From NCBI GenBank assembly GCA_003160755.1, contig QEXZ01000031.1, forward strand, positions 1-13,464: DNA of 13,464 nt, written 5' to 3'. Shown piece after piece: positions 5,587-12,995 of this stretch. The position numbers and the translations under genes are program-made. Source of the DNA: Methanomicrobiales archaeon (lineage in GTDB: Archaea; Halobacteriota; Syntropharchaeia; Alkanophagales; Methanospirareceae). The notes under the pieces were generated by a model. The model was given only the letters and a program-made list of their open reading frames with translations. It did not search any database and was not told where the DNA came from. Positions within the stretch are counted from its first letter, which is position 1, and every line of letters starts with the position of its first letter.

Positions 5587-6957
5587 ATGCTCCATGATTT
5601 GGTCGTTGAAGGTAAAGTTGTAAATCCCGAAGGTGTCTACGAGGCTCAGATAGGCATTGACGATGGATATATCACAGAGATAAAAAAGCAGGGTTTACAA
5701 GCAGAGAAAACAGTAGGGGCTCGTGGATGTTTGATTTTTCCCGGGTTTATTGATATGCACGCTCATTTAAGGGAGGATAGCAGCCATAAATGGGACTACA
5801 AGGAAGATTTCGGGACGGGCTCTGCTGCTGCGGTTCATGGGGGTATAACTACCGTTGTGGACATGCCGAACACACCTCTGCCTGGCATAAATGCCGACCG
5901 AATAAGGAAAAAGTGCGAACTCGCACGCTCAACGTCAAAAGGCTTGATTGATGTATTTTTCTACGGTGGTGTAACCGAATCCAAATCCAACCTAAGTGCG
6001 ATTGCTGATATGCAGAAAGAAGTAGTAGGTTACAAGATATACCTCTGCGAGACCACAGGGGGATTGTATATCCGGGATGAGATGCTGCCAGAAGCAATTA
6101 AAGCGATACAGGCGACTTCTAAACCCGTTGTAATTCATTGCGAAGACCAGAGGATTATAGAGAAGAAGAAAGAGGAATTAGAAGTAAAAGCAAAGGCAAA
6201 GGCAAAAGCAAAGGTGGAAGAAGGTAGTCGTAACTATTCCGAGCTAAGACCTGAGGAAGCGGAATTAGCGGCGGTGAATAGGGTTTTATCCACCGTTTCA
6301 AGTTCCGCTTCTGGGGGATACGACAGAGCGAAAATAAAAGTGAAAATCAGTATTGCTCACGTTTCTGTTTACGAGACGCTAAGTATGATAAAACCGTACA
6401 AAAATGTTCACTGTGAAGTCACACCACATCATTTGTTTTTTAATAAGGAGGACGTACAGGCTAAACAGGCATTTTTAAAAATGAACCCGCCTTTAAGAAC
6501 CGAAGAAAATAGGCAGCGGCTGCTGGATGCATTCAGAAGAGGCGAGATAGATTTTCTGGCGACTGACCATGCACCGCATACGCAGGAGGAGAAATCACTT
6601 GATTTTTCGGTAGCCCCTGCTGGCGTTCCCAATTTAGACACCTACGGTAATTTCGTGTCCTGGCTGATTGACCGTTGTGACGTCCGCCCAGAGCTTATAT
6701 CGAGACTATGCGCGTATAATCCCGCGGCGTTCTTAGGATTAAATGACCGAGGGCGTATAGAAGTAGGAAAACGTGCGAATTTGACCGTTTTAGATCTGCA
6801 CAAGAGCGTAAAAATCCGCGGCGAACGATTATATACAAGATGCGGGTGGTCACCATTTGAGGGCTATGAATTCCCGGGGTCCGTGAGGCACACCATTTTT
6901 AATGGTGTTATATTATCCGAATATGACGAATTAACCGGGTTCGAGTACAAAAAATAA
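5587..6957 (+). CDS. pyrC: dihydroorotase, class I (PyrC)
   Basis: 456 residues from ATG 5587. Amidohydrolase-superfamily TIM barrel that cyclises carbamoyl-aspartate to dihydroorotate in pyrimidine synthesis. Visible metal and catalytic residues: H58 and H60 (DMHAHLRE), the probable carboxylated K150 (VGYKIYL), H184 (VIHCED), H258 (SIAHVS), conserved TPHH (281-282) and D327 (ATDHAPHT). NTP (res 95-97) is the usual substrate-binding region. A longer frame begins at TTG 5569, but MLHDLVVEGKVVNPEG at the ATG fits the family N-terminus and the TTG has no well-spaced ribosome site. Residues 201-209 are an alternating Lys-Ala tract, and the next 45 residues form a low-conservation insertion before the SIAHVS strand. 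A hydantoinase or allantoinase is less likely given the HLRE and TDHAPH motifs. carS follows after 40 nt in the same direction. Confidence 0.93.
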   Translation: MLHDLVVEGKVVNPEGVYEAQIGIDDGYITEIKKQGLQAEKTVGARGCLIFPGFIDMHAHLREDSSHKWDYKEDFGTGSAAAVHGGITTVVDMPNTPLPGINADRIRKKCELARSTSKGLIDVFFYGGVTESKSNLSAIADMQKEVVGYKIYLCETTGGLYIRDEMLPEAIKAIQATSKPVVIHCEDQRIIEKKKEELEVKAKAKAKAKVEEGSRNYSELRPEEAELAAVNRVLSTVSSSASGGYDRAKIKVKISIAHVSVYETLSMIKPYKNVHCEVTPHHLFFNKEDVQAKQAFLKMNPPLRTEENRQRLLDAFRRGEIDFLATDHAPHTQEEKSLDFSVAPAGVPNLDTYGNFVSWLIDRCDVRPELISRLCAYNPAAFLGLNDRGRIEVGKRANLTVLDLHKSVKIRGERLYTRCGWSPFEGYEFPGSVRHTIFNGVILSEYDELTGFEYKK

Positions 6958-6997
6958 AGTTATTCGACGCTTTACTTTAACAGTAACGTAACGTATC

Positions 6998-7528
6998 ATG
7001 AATCCTATCGCAGAGACCGTCGTGGTTGCAATATGGCTGATGCTGCCCGCATACATAGCAAATGTGAGTGCGGCATTTTTTGGCGGTAAAACACCCATAG
7101 ACGGGGGTATTTCATGTGGTAAAACACGATTGCTTGGCGATGGAAAGACATACGAAGGCACCGTAAAGGGTATTTCTTGCGGTTTTATCTTCGGCATCTT
7201 TCAGCAACTGTTTTTACACTCTTTTGGACTTTTTCCATCCTTTTTAGTCGTTTTAGCTTGCTTATCGGCAGGTGCACTGTTTGGGGACATGCTTGGGAGT
7301 TTCATAAAAAGGAGAGCAGGACTGAAGCGAGGTGCTCCGCTGCCTCTGGTAGACCAACTGGATTTCGTGGCGGGTGCCTGGCTGCTCTTGTTCTTGTTTG
7401 CCCGGGATTGGTTCATTGAAAGTTTCTCATTGAACATAATCATTGCCGTCGTTATTATTACCCCGCTACTGCATCTGCTTACAAATTACGTTGGGTTTAA
7501 GATGGGAAGGCAAGATGACCCGTGGTAA
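6998..7528 (+). CDS. carS: CDP-archaeol synthase (CarS, DUF46)
   Basis: 176 residues, typical length. An integral membrane enzyme that activates digeranylgeranylglyceryl phosphate with CTP to form CDP-archaeol, an essential step of archaeal phospholipid synthesis. Signatures: LLGDGKTYEGT (res 46-56), then GDMLGSFIKRRAGLKRGAPL (about 98-117) followed by PLVDQLDF, the acidic/basic loop expected for CTP-Mg binding. Hydrophobic segments lie at about 5-25, 60-80, 83-100, 124-136 and 145-165, consistent with a five-helix protein. The ATG at 6998 has no obvious Shine-Dalgarno site. It follows pyrC by 40 nt and may be co-transcribed; pyrimidine synthesis supplies the CTP it uses, though that link is inference. 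It converges on the transporter operon, leaving a 49-nt spacer with no clear terminator hairpin. Confidence 0.96.
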   Translation: MNPIAETVVVAIWLMLPAYIANVSAAFFGGKTPIDGGISCGKTRLLGDGKTYEGTVKGISCGFIFGIFQQLFLHSFGLFPSFLVVLACLSAGALFGDMLGSFIKRRAGLKRGAPLPLVDQLDFVAGAWLLLFLFARDWFIESFSLNIIIAVVIITPLLHLLTNYVGFKMGRQDDPW

Positions 7529-7577
7529 GCTATAATTAACTCCCCAAAAAGCGACCATTAACTATATTCCCTTTATG

Positions 7578-9440
7578 CTATTCTTCATTTTCCGTTTTTA
7601 AATTTAGATTCAGACACGCAACCTTGTGAGAACTACAAATTCTCAATCGAGGTTTTTCGTTAAAACAGACTTCTGTTCCCTTTATGCACCTACTTGCATA
7701 GTGACACCCTGTTCCCGTCCCTTCATTTTTCTTACTTATGACTTCGGGCACAGATGCATGCACTACGGGAACATTTGAGCTCAGTGTGGGAGCTGCTTTC
7801 AGCAAATCTTCCGTGTATGGATGCAGAGGGTTACTTACTATCTCGTTTGATGGACCTTCCTCGACAATATTTCCCCTCAACATCACCGCGAGCCTGTCGC
7901 TTATCTTCCTTGCCAGAGCAAGGTTGTGCGTGATGAAAAGCATGCTTATGCCCCTCTTTTCCTGCAGATTAAGCAGGAGCTTCACGACCTTTGCCTGCGT
8001 GCTGGCATCCAGAGCAGAGGTGGGTTCATCGGCAATGAGCAGCTTCGGATTCAGTATGAGCGCCCTTGCAATGGCAACTCTTTGCGTTTCTCCCTGACTT
8101 AGCTGATGCGGATATTTATTCAGAAAAGTCGGTGTGGAAGGCAACTCGACCTCCCCCAGAATTCGTCGCACCCTATTTTCACGCTGCGCTCTATCACCCA
8201 GTTTTTGTATGTCTAAAGGCTCTCTTACCGATTCCAGAACGGAAAGGCGATGACTTAAGGATTCCATTGGATTCTGGAAGACCATTTGAACCGTTCGATA
8301 GAAGTTTTTGTCCCTGCCGTGGTCGAGAATTCGTTTGCCTTCGAGGAATATTTGTCCTTCTGTAGCTTCAAAAAGTCCAATGATTATCTTAGCTGTTGTT
8401 GTCTTCCCTGAGCCCGTTTCTCCTACTAAAGCTAAGGTTTCTCCTTCGTACAGTGTTAGGTCAATGGAATCAACTGCCTTCGAGGAATTGAAGGACTTAC
8501 TCATGTTTCTCACCACTAAGAGCGGTATGATTCCTCCTCTATGGCAGGCAATGAACCGACCGTCATTTTCTTCTAACCGCGGCGTCTCTTCTCGACAGAT
8601 TCCAACTGATTGCGTGCAGCGGGGGTAAAAAGGGCAGCCGTTATCAAAGAACTCCATTCTGCCTCTTATCCCTTGCAGGTCCTTCGTTGTTGTCATGCTG
8701 GGATAGCATCGAAGCAGCCCTCTCGTGTAGGGATGTCTTGGGTTAGAGAGAAGAGCTGATGTAGAACCAAATTCTAATATCCTACCAGCATACAGCACTG
8801 CCATTGTATCCGAGAGCATGGAGGCTGCCGATAGGTCATGAGTTAATAGAAGTATTGTCAGCTCCCGCTTATTGCACACGTTACGAATCAGGCTAATTAT
8901 TTCTGCTTTGGTAAGGGCGTCTAAAGCTGTTGTTGGCTCATCCAGAATAATCAAATCGGGGTCATTTGCCAGTGCCATTGCTATCAACACCCGCTGCTTC
9001 TCCCCGCCGCTCAACTGATGTGGATAGGCATAAAAACGTTCCTCCCGAAGATTAACCATATTCAATAGTTCTTCAGCTCGTTTCTTCGCTTCATCCCTAT
9101 TTCCTATTTTATGTGCCACAATTGGCTCTGATACCTGTTCTCGCGCAGTGTATAGCGGATTTAAGGCATTTTCTACATTCTGGAAGACCATTGCAATTCG
9201 GTTCCACCTTATCTTTCTCAGCTCTTTCTCCGGCAGTAACGCCAAATTCTTTCCGTCAAACAAAATCTCACCCCTGACTGTACCCTCAACGAGTCCCATG
9301 ATGCTAAGCCCAAGCGTGGTTTTACCACCGCCCGATTCACCCACGATTGATAGGGATTCGCCCCTTTTCAAAGTGAGATCTATCCCGTGCAATATCCTTC
9401 TTTTGCCATAGTTTACTTCCAGACCTTTTATTTCTAACAT
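7578..9440 (-). CDS. dppDF: dipeptide/nickel-type ABC transporter, fused two-ATPase subunit (DppD-DppF)
   Basis: 620 residues with two complete PepT-family ATPase domains in one chain. Domain 1: Walker A GESGGGKTT (34-42), signature LSGGEKQR (143-150), Walker B D167-E168. Domain 2 starts near 307: Walker A GETGSGKTT (340-348), signature variant LSQGETQR, then ADEPTSALD. Each domain ends in the family C-terminal cysteine motif: C269, C275, C282, C299 after domain 1, and a C-x5-C-x6-C pattern followed by further Cys at the C-terminus. Such cysteines bind an iron-sulfur cluster in some studied Dpp ATPases. It powers import through the two permeases encoded upstream. ATG 9440 is preferred over TTG 9446 because GGAGG ends 7 nt before the ATG but directly abuts the TTG. 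The ATG overlaps the dppC stop by 7 nt. It is last in the operon and convergent with carS. Substrate unknown. Confidence 0.94.
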   Translation of the reverse strand: MLEIKGLEVNYGKRRILHGIDLTLKRGESLSIVGESGGGKTTLGLSIMGLVEGTVRGEILFDGKNLALLPEKELRKIRWNRIAMVFQNVENALNPLYTAREQVSEPIVAHKIGNRDEAKKRAEELLNMVNLREERFYAYPHQLSGGEKQRVLIAMALANDPDLIILDEPTTALDALTKAEIISLIRNVCNKRELTILLLTHDLSAASMLSDTMAVLYAGRILEFGSTSALLSNPRHPYTRGLLRCYPSMTTTKDLQGIRGRMEFFDNGCPFYPRCTQSVGICREETPRLEENDGRFIACHRGGIIPLLVVRNMSKSFNSSKAVDSIDLTLYEGETLALVGETGSGKTTTAKIIIGLFEATEGQIFLEGKRILDHGRDKNFYRTVQMVFQNPMESLSHRLSVLESVREPLDIQKLGDRAQRENRVRRILGEVELPSTPTFLNKYPHQLSQGETQRVAIARALILNPKLLIADEPTSALDASTQAKVVKLLLNLQEKRGISMLFITHNLALARKISDRLAVMLRGNIVEEGPSNEIVSNPLHPYTEDLLKAAPTLSSNVPVVHASVPEVISKKNEGTGTGCHYASRCIKGTEVCFNEKPRLRICSSHKVACLNLNLKTENEE

Positions 9441-10291
9441 TGCCAATCCTCCCCCTCCATCACCCTTAGCCGTGGGTCCATTGCCGTTTCAAACGCATGT
9501 CCAATGAAAACGAAAGCCATTATCGTAACTGAAAGAGCAAGTCCAGTCGGAAGTAGCCACCACTTCCAAACCTCAAGGTAGTAAAATTTGAGTGCATAAT
9601 GCATCATCAGCCCCCAACTCACCGTTGAGATGTCAGCTATGCCGAGGAACGCCAATCCCGCTTCCATGAATACCCCCCTCGTTGCACTATGGATAAATAT
9701 CGCGACCAGAATTGGCCCGAGTTCGGGTATTATATGTCGGGTTGAGATATACCGCTTATTTGCTCCAAACGTTCTTGCAGCGTAAACATGCATTCTTTCC
9801 TTAAGTGATAGTGTTTGAGCTCTTACTATCCTCGCTCCTCCCTGCCATGTTAAGATTGAAATGAGAAAGATAAGTGTCCAAACATTCGGTAGGACGTAGG
9901 CTGCGACCAAAATGATTACAATGAATGCGGGAATCGCAATGAGGGCATCTACCATTCTCATCATTATTCGCTCGTATAATCCGCCGGCCAAAGCAGCCGA
10001 TGCGCCGGCAACAGTACTGATAAGCGTTGTGAACAGGCCCACACCTAAAGCCACTAAGAGTGAGTTTCTCGCCCCATATATGAGACGACTCCAAATATCC
10101 TGTCCTACATCGTTTGTCCCCAACCAATGCTCGCTGGAAGGAGGGTTAAGGGCTGAGTGGCTTGGCTCACCCGGGTCATAGCGAGTAAGGAGAGGAAACA
10201 ACCCCGCGATAATGAGCACTAAGATGAGCATAGCTAACCCGATCTTTCCAAAGGAGTTCTTTTTCAGTTCTTTCCAGTAATTAATGTGCAT
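9434..10291 (-). CDS. dppC: ABC transporter permease, DppC/OppC/NikC family
   Basis: 285 residues. The N-terminal membrane anchor (about 14-36) is followed by the periplasmic-side segment HWLGTNDVGQDIWSRLIYGA (about 56-75), a hallmark of DppC-type permeases. The core has five more hydrophobic segments and the cytoplasmic EAA-type coupling loop around AARTFGANKRYISTRHIIPE. The C-terminal AMDPRLR is also typical. It pairs with the DppB-type permease to form the membrane channel. The start at 10291 has GGAG at 10298-10301, 6 nt upstream, embedded in the end of dppB, with which it overlaps by 11 nt; translational coupling is likely. Dipeptide, oligopeptide and nickel versions cannot be told apart from the sequence. 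Confidence 0.94.
   Translation of the reverse strand: MHINYWKELKKNSFGKIGLAMLILVLIIAGLFPLLTRYDPGEPSHSALNPPSSEHWLGTNDVGQDIWSRLIYGARNSLLVALGVGLFTTLISTVAGASAALAGGLYERIMMRMVDALIAIPAFIVIILVAAYVLPNVWTLIFLISILTWQGGARIVRAQTLSLKERMHVYAARTFGANKRYISTRHIIPELGPILVAIFIHSATRGVFMEAGLAFLGIADISTVSWGLMMHYALKFYYLEVWKWWLLPTGLALSVTIMAFVFIGHAFETAMDPRLRVMEGEDWQC
9448..9452 (-). promoter_or_regulatory. Shine-Dalgarno site deciding the start of the fused ATPase
   Basis: GGAGG, part of a longer G-rich run, lies 7 nt before ATG 9440. The alternative TTG at 9446 would leave only one base, so the ATG is the start. Confidence 0.75.
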
Positions 10292-11264
10292 GTTCTACTC
10301 CATCTATCCCTATTCTCGGATCGATTTTTGTATACAGTGAATCAACGACAAAGTTGGCTACTATGACAAAAACCGTTACAATGAAGAAAGCGCCCTGTAA
10401 AATCGGATAATCCCGCATGAGCAGCGAGTTATATATCAATAGTCCCACACCGGGATAGGAGAAAATCATTTCGATGAAAAGTGCACCTGTAACGATAATT
10501 CCTACTCTTACGCCTGTCGTGGTGACAATCGGGAGTATTGCATTTCTACCCGCGTGTTTATACCTTACTGACGCCTCGGATAGACCTTTTGCTTTTGCCG
10601 TCAGGACAAAAGGCTCTTTTAGCGTGGTTATCATCGTATTCCTCATCAGGAGATAAGAACTGGGGATCTGCGACAAGGTCAACGCGGTAAGAGGTAAGAC
10701 AAGGTGCCTTGCTATATCAAGCATAAGATTTAGACCGGATAGACCGGAATAAGGGGTTTTGGCGCCCTGAAGCGGTAGAAAACCGAGATAAACGCCAAAT
10801 AATAGAAGCAGAACAATGCCGATGAAGAAGTTAGGAAAGCCGTTCATAATCATGGTTGCGGTGAGCAAGGATTTATCACTGTTTCTACCACGTCTCCAGC
10901 CTGATTCTATCCCCATAATTATGCTCAGTAAAGTGGAAAGTATGAGCGATGAGCCAAGGAGAAGCAGGGTCCAGGGGAGAGCTTCAAGAACCACTTCCAA
11001 TACCGGAGCGTTATAGTAGTAGGAGTATCCAAAATCACCACGCACAATGCCGGTTAGATAAACGAAGAATTGTTTCCCGAGTGGTTCATCCAAAGCAAAG
11101 CGATGCATAAGCTCGGTTCTTAGCTCCGGCGTCATCTCTATAAGGGCTTCTTCGCCACAGATGGCGGTAAGCGGGTCGCCCGGCATCATCCTCGGGAGTA
11201 AAAAATTTAGGGATAGTATTATGAGGAAGGCTATTGCATAGGTACTAATTTTTGCCGTCTTCAT
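10281..11264 (-). CDS. dppB: ABC transporter permease, DppB/OppB/NikB family
   Basis: 327 residues with six expected membrane segments: the N-terminal anchor (about 7-27) followed by MMPGDPL, then the DFGYSYYYNAPV periplasmic segment and the five-helix core. The coupling loop LTAKAKGLSEASVRYKHAGR (about 221-240) followed by NAILPIVT is the EAA motif that contacts the ATPase. The C-terminal YTKIDPRIG is the usual end of this family. It begins 9 nt after the stop of the binding-protein gene, without a recognisable Shine-Dalgarno site, and overlaps dppC by 11 nt. Together with DppC and the fused ATPase it completes the importer. Confidence 0.94.
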   Translation of the reverse strand: MKTAKISTYAIAFLIILSLNFLLPRMMPGDPLTAICGEEALIEMTPELRTELMHRFALDEPLGKQFFVYLTGIVRGDFGYSYYYNAPVLEVVLEALPWTLLLLGSSLILSTLLSIIMGIESGWRRGRNSDKSLLTATMIMNGFPNFFIGIVLLLLFGVYLGFLPLQGAKTPYSGLSGLNLMLDIARHLVLPLTALTLSQIPSSYLLMRNTMITTLKEPFVLTAKAKGLSEASVRYKHAGRNAILPIVTTTGVRVGIIVTGALFIEMIFSYPGVGLLIYNSLLMRDYPILQGAFFIVTVFVIVANFVVDSLYTKIDPRIGIDGVEHAH

Positions 11265-11273
11265 TTTTTGTGG

Positions 11274-12995
11274 TCAATGCTTTCTTCGCCTTTTTATCAG
11301 ATACGCTACAGAAATTAGCACAAATAGCGAAATTGCGGGTTCAAATCCCGGTATTGGTGCTTCCGTGGCTGTGGGTGCGGGAGCCTTTACCTTTGCTTTG
11401 TATTCCATAAAAGCCAGCGTGTTCAGAGGGATGGGAATGCCCCTTGCAATACCGCCCATGGTGTAATAAATGTCAACGCTGCCGTCATGTCCCCAGTACC
11501 ACGTCGGGTAGTAAAGCGTCAAAGCAGGGAGCTCCTCTGCGTATATCTTCTGAATTTCACGCACTATCTCCTTCCTCTTTTCCGCGTCCATCTCATGCAA
11601 ATGTGCTTCGAGCAACTGGTTCAAGGACTCACTTTTGGTGTAATTCGCACTGTAGCCGAACTTGCCGAGAATTACTTTATTCAGAATTGATGGGTCGCCA
11701 CCGATTCCACCATGACCGCTTATAGCCAAATCAAATTGCTGACTTATGACCCTGGAATCAAGGGTTTTCCATTCAAGGCTTCTGACGCTGACTTTTATCC
11801 CTGCTTCCCCCAACTGTCGCGCAATTATCTCGGCAACACGTTCAAAACCCATACGCGGAGCCGTTATAAGCTCGAGTTCAAGTATTTCCTCATCTTTCCA
11901 ATAGTAACCGTCCTCTTTCAGTTGGTATCCCTGGCTTTCCAAAATATCCTTTGCACGCTGTGGATTGTAATCATACTTTACAATGTTGGGATTGTAGTAT
12001 GGGCTGTTAGGAGAAAGCAGCCCGGGGCTTCCTCGAATTGCATGACCCCGTTGTGCGATTTCCACCAGTTCATCCCTGTTTATTGCATAGGCGAGGGCAT
12101 GTCTGAACTCTTTAGAAGACATGGGCTCTTTTTCGTGATTTATCATTAGCTTCGCATTCCAATCCCCGGATTGGTTTATTACCGTGAAGCCCTTCCCGTT
12201 AACCTCCACCACGGTTTCCGGTGGGATAGCAGTAGCGTTGACTTCTCCTCTCATTAATGCCGTAGAAGCCATCTCCTCACTGACCTTTACGAATTTTAGT
12301 CGGTCTATCTCTGGCTTTCCCAGATAGTAATCTTCGTTGGCTACATAGAGGTAGGTGCCATGCGTTTTGCTGTAATCAACGAGCTTGAATGGTCCGGTTC
12401 CTATCAGCGCTTCTTCGTTTACAAATTCGCTTGGATTTTTGACATCCTGCCAGATATGTTTGGGAAGGATGGCTAATGTGCTGGCATCGTCGTTAAGGAA
12501 GGGTGCATACAGCTCCTTCAAGTAGATTTTTACGGTATATTCGTCAAGTACTTCAACCTGCTTTACTGATTTAAGGTCCACCCACCAACTGGGGTGTTCC
12601 TTAACATAATCGAAGGTAAAAGCGACATCTTCAGCCGTAAACTTCTCGCCATCGTGCCAGGTAACGTCTTTACGCAGGTGGAAAAGATACGCATTTTCAT
12701 CTTCGATGTACTCCCAGTCTGTGGCAAGTGCAGGCACGAAACCTTGTGTGTCCTTCCATACCAAAGTGTCAAAGATGAAGCTCATCCTTACGTATCCAGG
12801 ACCACGTGGATAGTGTCCGTGAGGAGAGGGATAGCCCCAATCACCAGTGGAATCAGCAATTGTATATATTACCTCTCCCGCTTTTGCGGTTTCAGAACCT
12901 GAGCTGGCGATGGAGGAGCCCAGTAATAAAGAGACCACTAAAATTGACACTATTGTTACACTTGAGATATGTTTATGATTATGTTTATTCTTCAT
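11274..12995 (-). CDS. extracellular solute-binding protein of a dipeptide/nickel-type importer, PGF-CTERM anchored
   Basis: 573 residues from ATG 12995. A basic n-region (MKNKHNHKH) and hydrophobic core (SVTIVSILVVSLLLGSSIA) form a signal peptide. The body is a family 5 solute-binding protein: FIFDTLVWKD, FHLRKDVTWHDGEKFTAEDV, IGTGPFKLVDY, FRHALAYAINRDELV and YNPQRAKDILE are all in family order. The tail is a Pro/Ala/Thr stretch (KAPAPTATEAP), then PGFEPAI, a hydrophobic segment and RRRKH, the layout of a PGF-CTERM signal processed by archaeosortase A, so the mature protein is probably lipid-anchored on the cell surface. A frame 12 residues longer starts at 13031, but GGAGGTG at 13005-13011 places the start at 12995. 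It overlaps the upstream FmdE-family gene by 11 nt. The ligand could be a peptide, a metal chelate or another small molecule; no specificity residues were recognised. Confidence 0.93.
   Translation of the reverse strand: MKNKHNHKHISSVTIVSILVVSLLLGSSIASSGSETAKAGEVIYTIADSTGDWGYPSPHGHYPRGPGYVRMSFIFDTLVWKDTQGFVPALATDWEYIEDENAYLFHLRKDVTWHDGEKFTAEDVAFTFDYVKEHPSWWVDLKSVKQVEVLDEYTVKIYLKELYAPFLNDDASTLAILPKHIWQDVKNPSEFVNEEALIGTGPFKLVDYSKTHGTYLYVANEDYYLGKPEIDRLKFVKVSEEMASTALMRGEVNATAIPPETVVEVNGKGFTVINQSGDWNAKLMINHEKEPMSSKEFRHALAYAINRDELVEIAQRGHAIRGSPGLLSPNSPYYNPNIVKYDYNPQRAKDILESQGYQLKEDGYYWKDEEILELELITAPRMGFERVAEIIARQLGEAGIKVSVRSLEWKTLDSRVISQQFDLAISGHGGIGGDPSILNKVILGKFGYSANYTKSESLNQLLEAHLHEMDAEKRKEIVREIQKIYAEELPALTLYYPTWYWGHDGSVDIYYTMGGIARGIPIPLNTLAFMEYKAKVKAPAPTATEAPIPGFEPAISLFVLISVAYLIKRRRKH
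11277..11357 (-). other. PGF-CTERM sorting signal (C-terminal tripartite tail)
   Basis: The last 27 residues of the binding protein comprise PI-PGF-EP, a hydrophobic stretch of about 15 residues (AISLFVLISVAYLI) and the basic end KRRRKH. This is the archaeal tripartite tail known to be cut and lipid-modified in an archaeosortase A-dependent way in haloarchaea. The archaeosortase gene is not in the window. Confidence 0.85.

Noticed and set aside
7529..7577. Terminator between convergent carS and the transporter operon
   Set aside because: No clear stem-loop or long T-run on either strand in the 49-nt gap.
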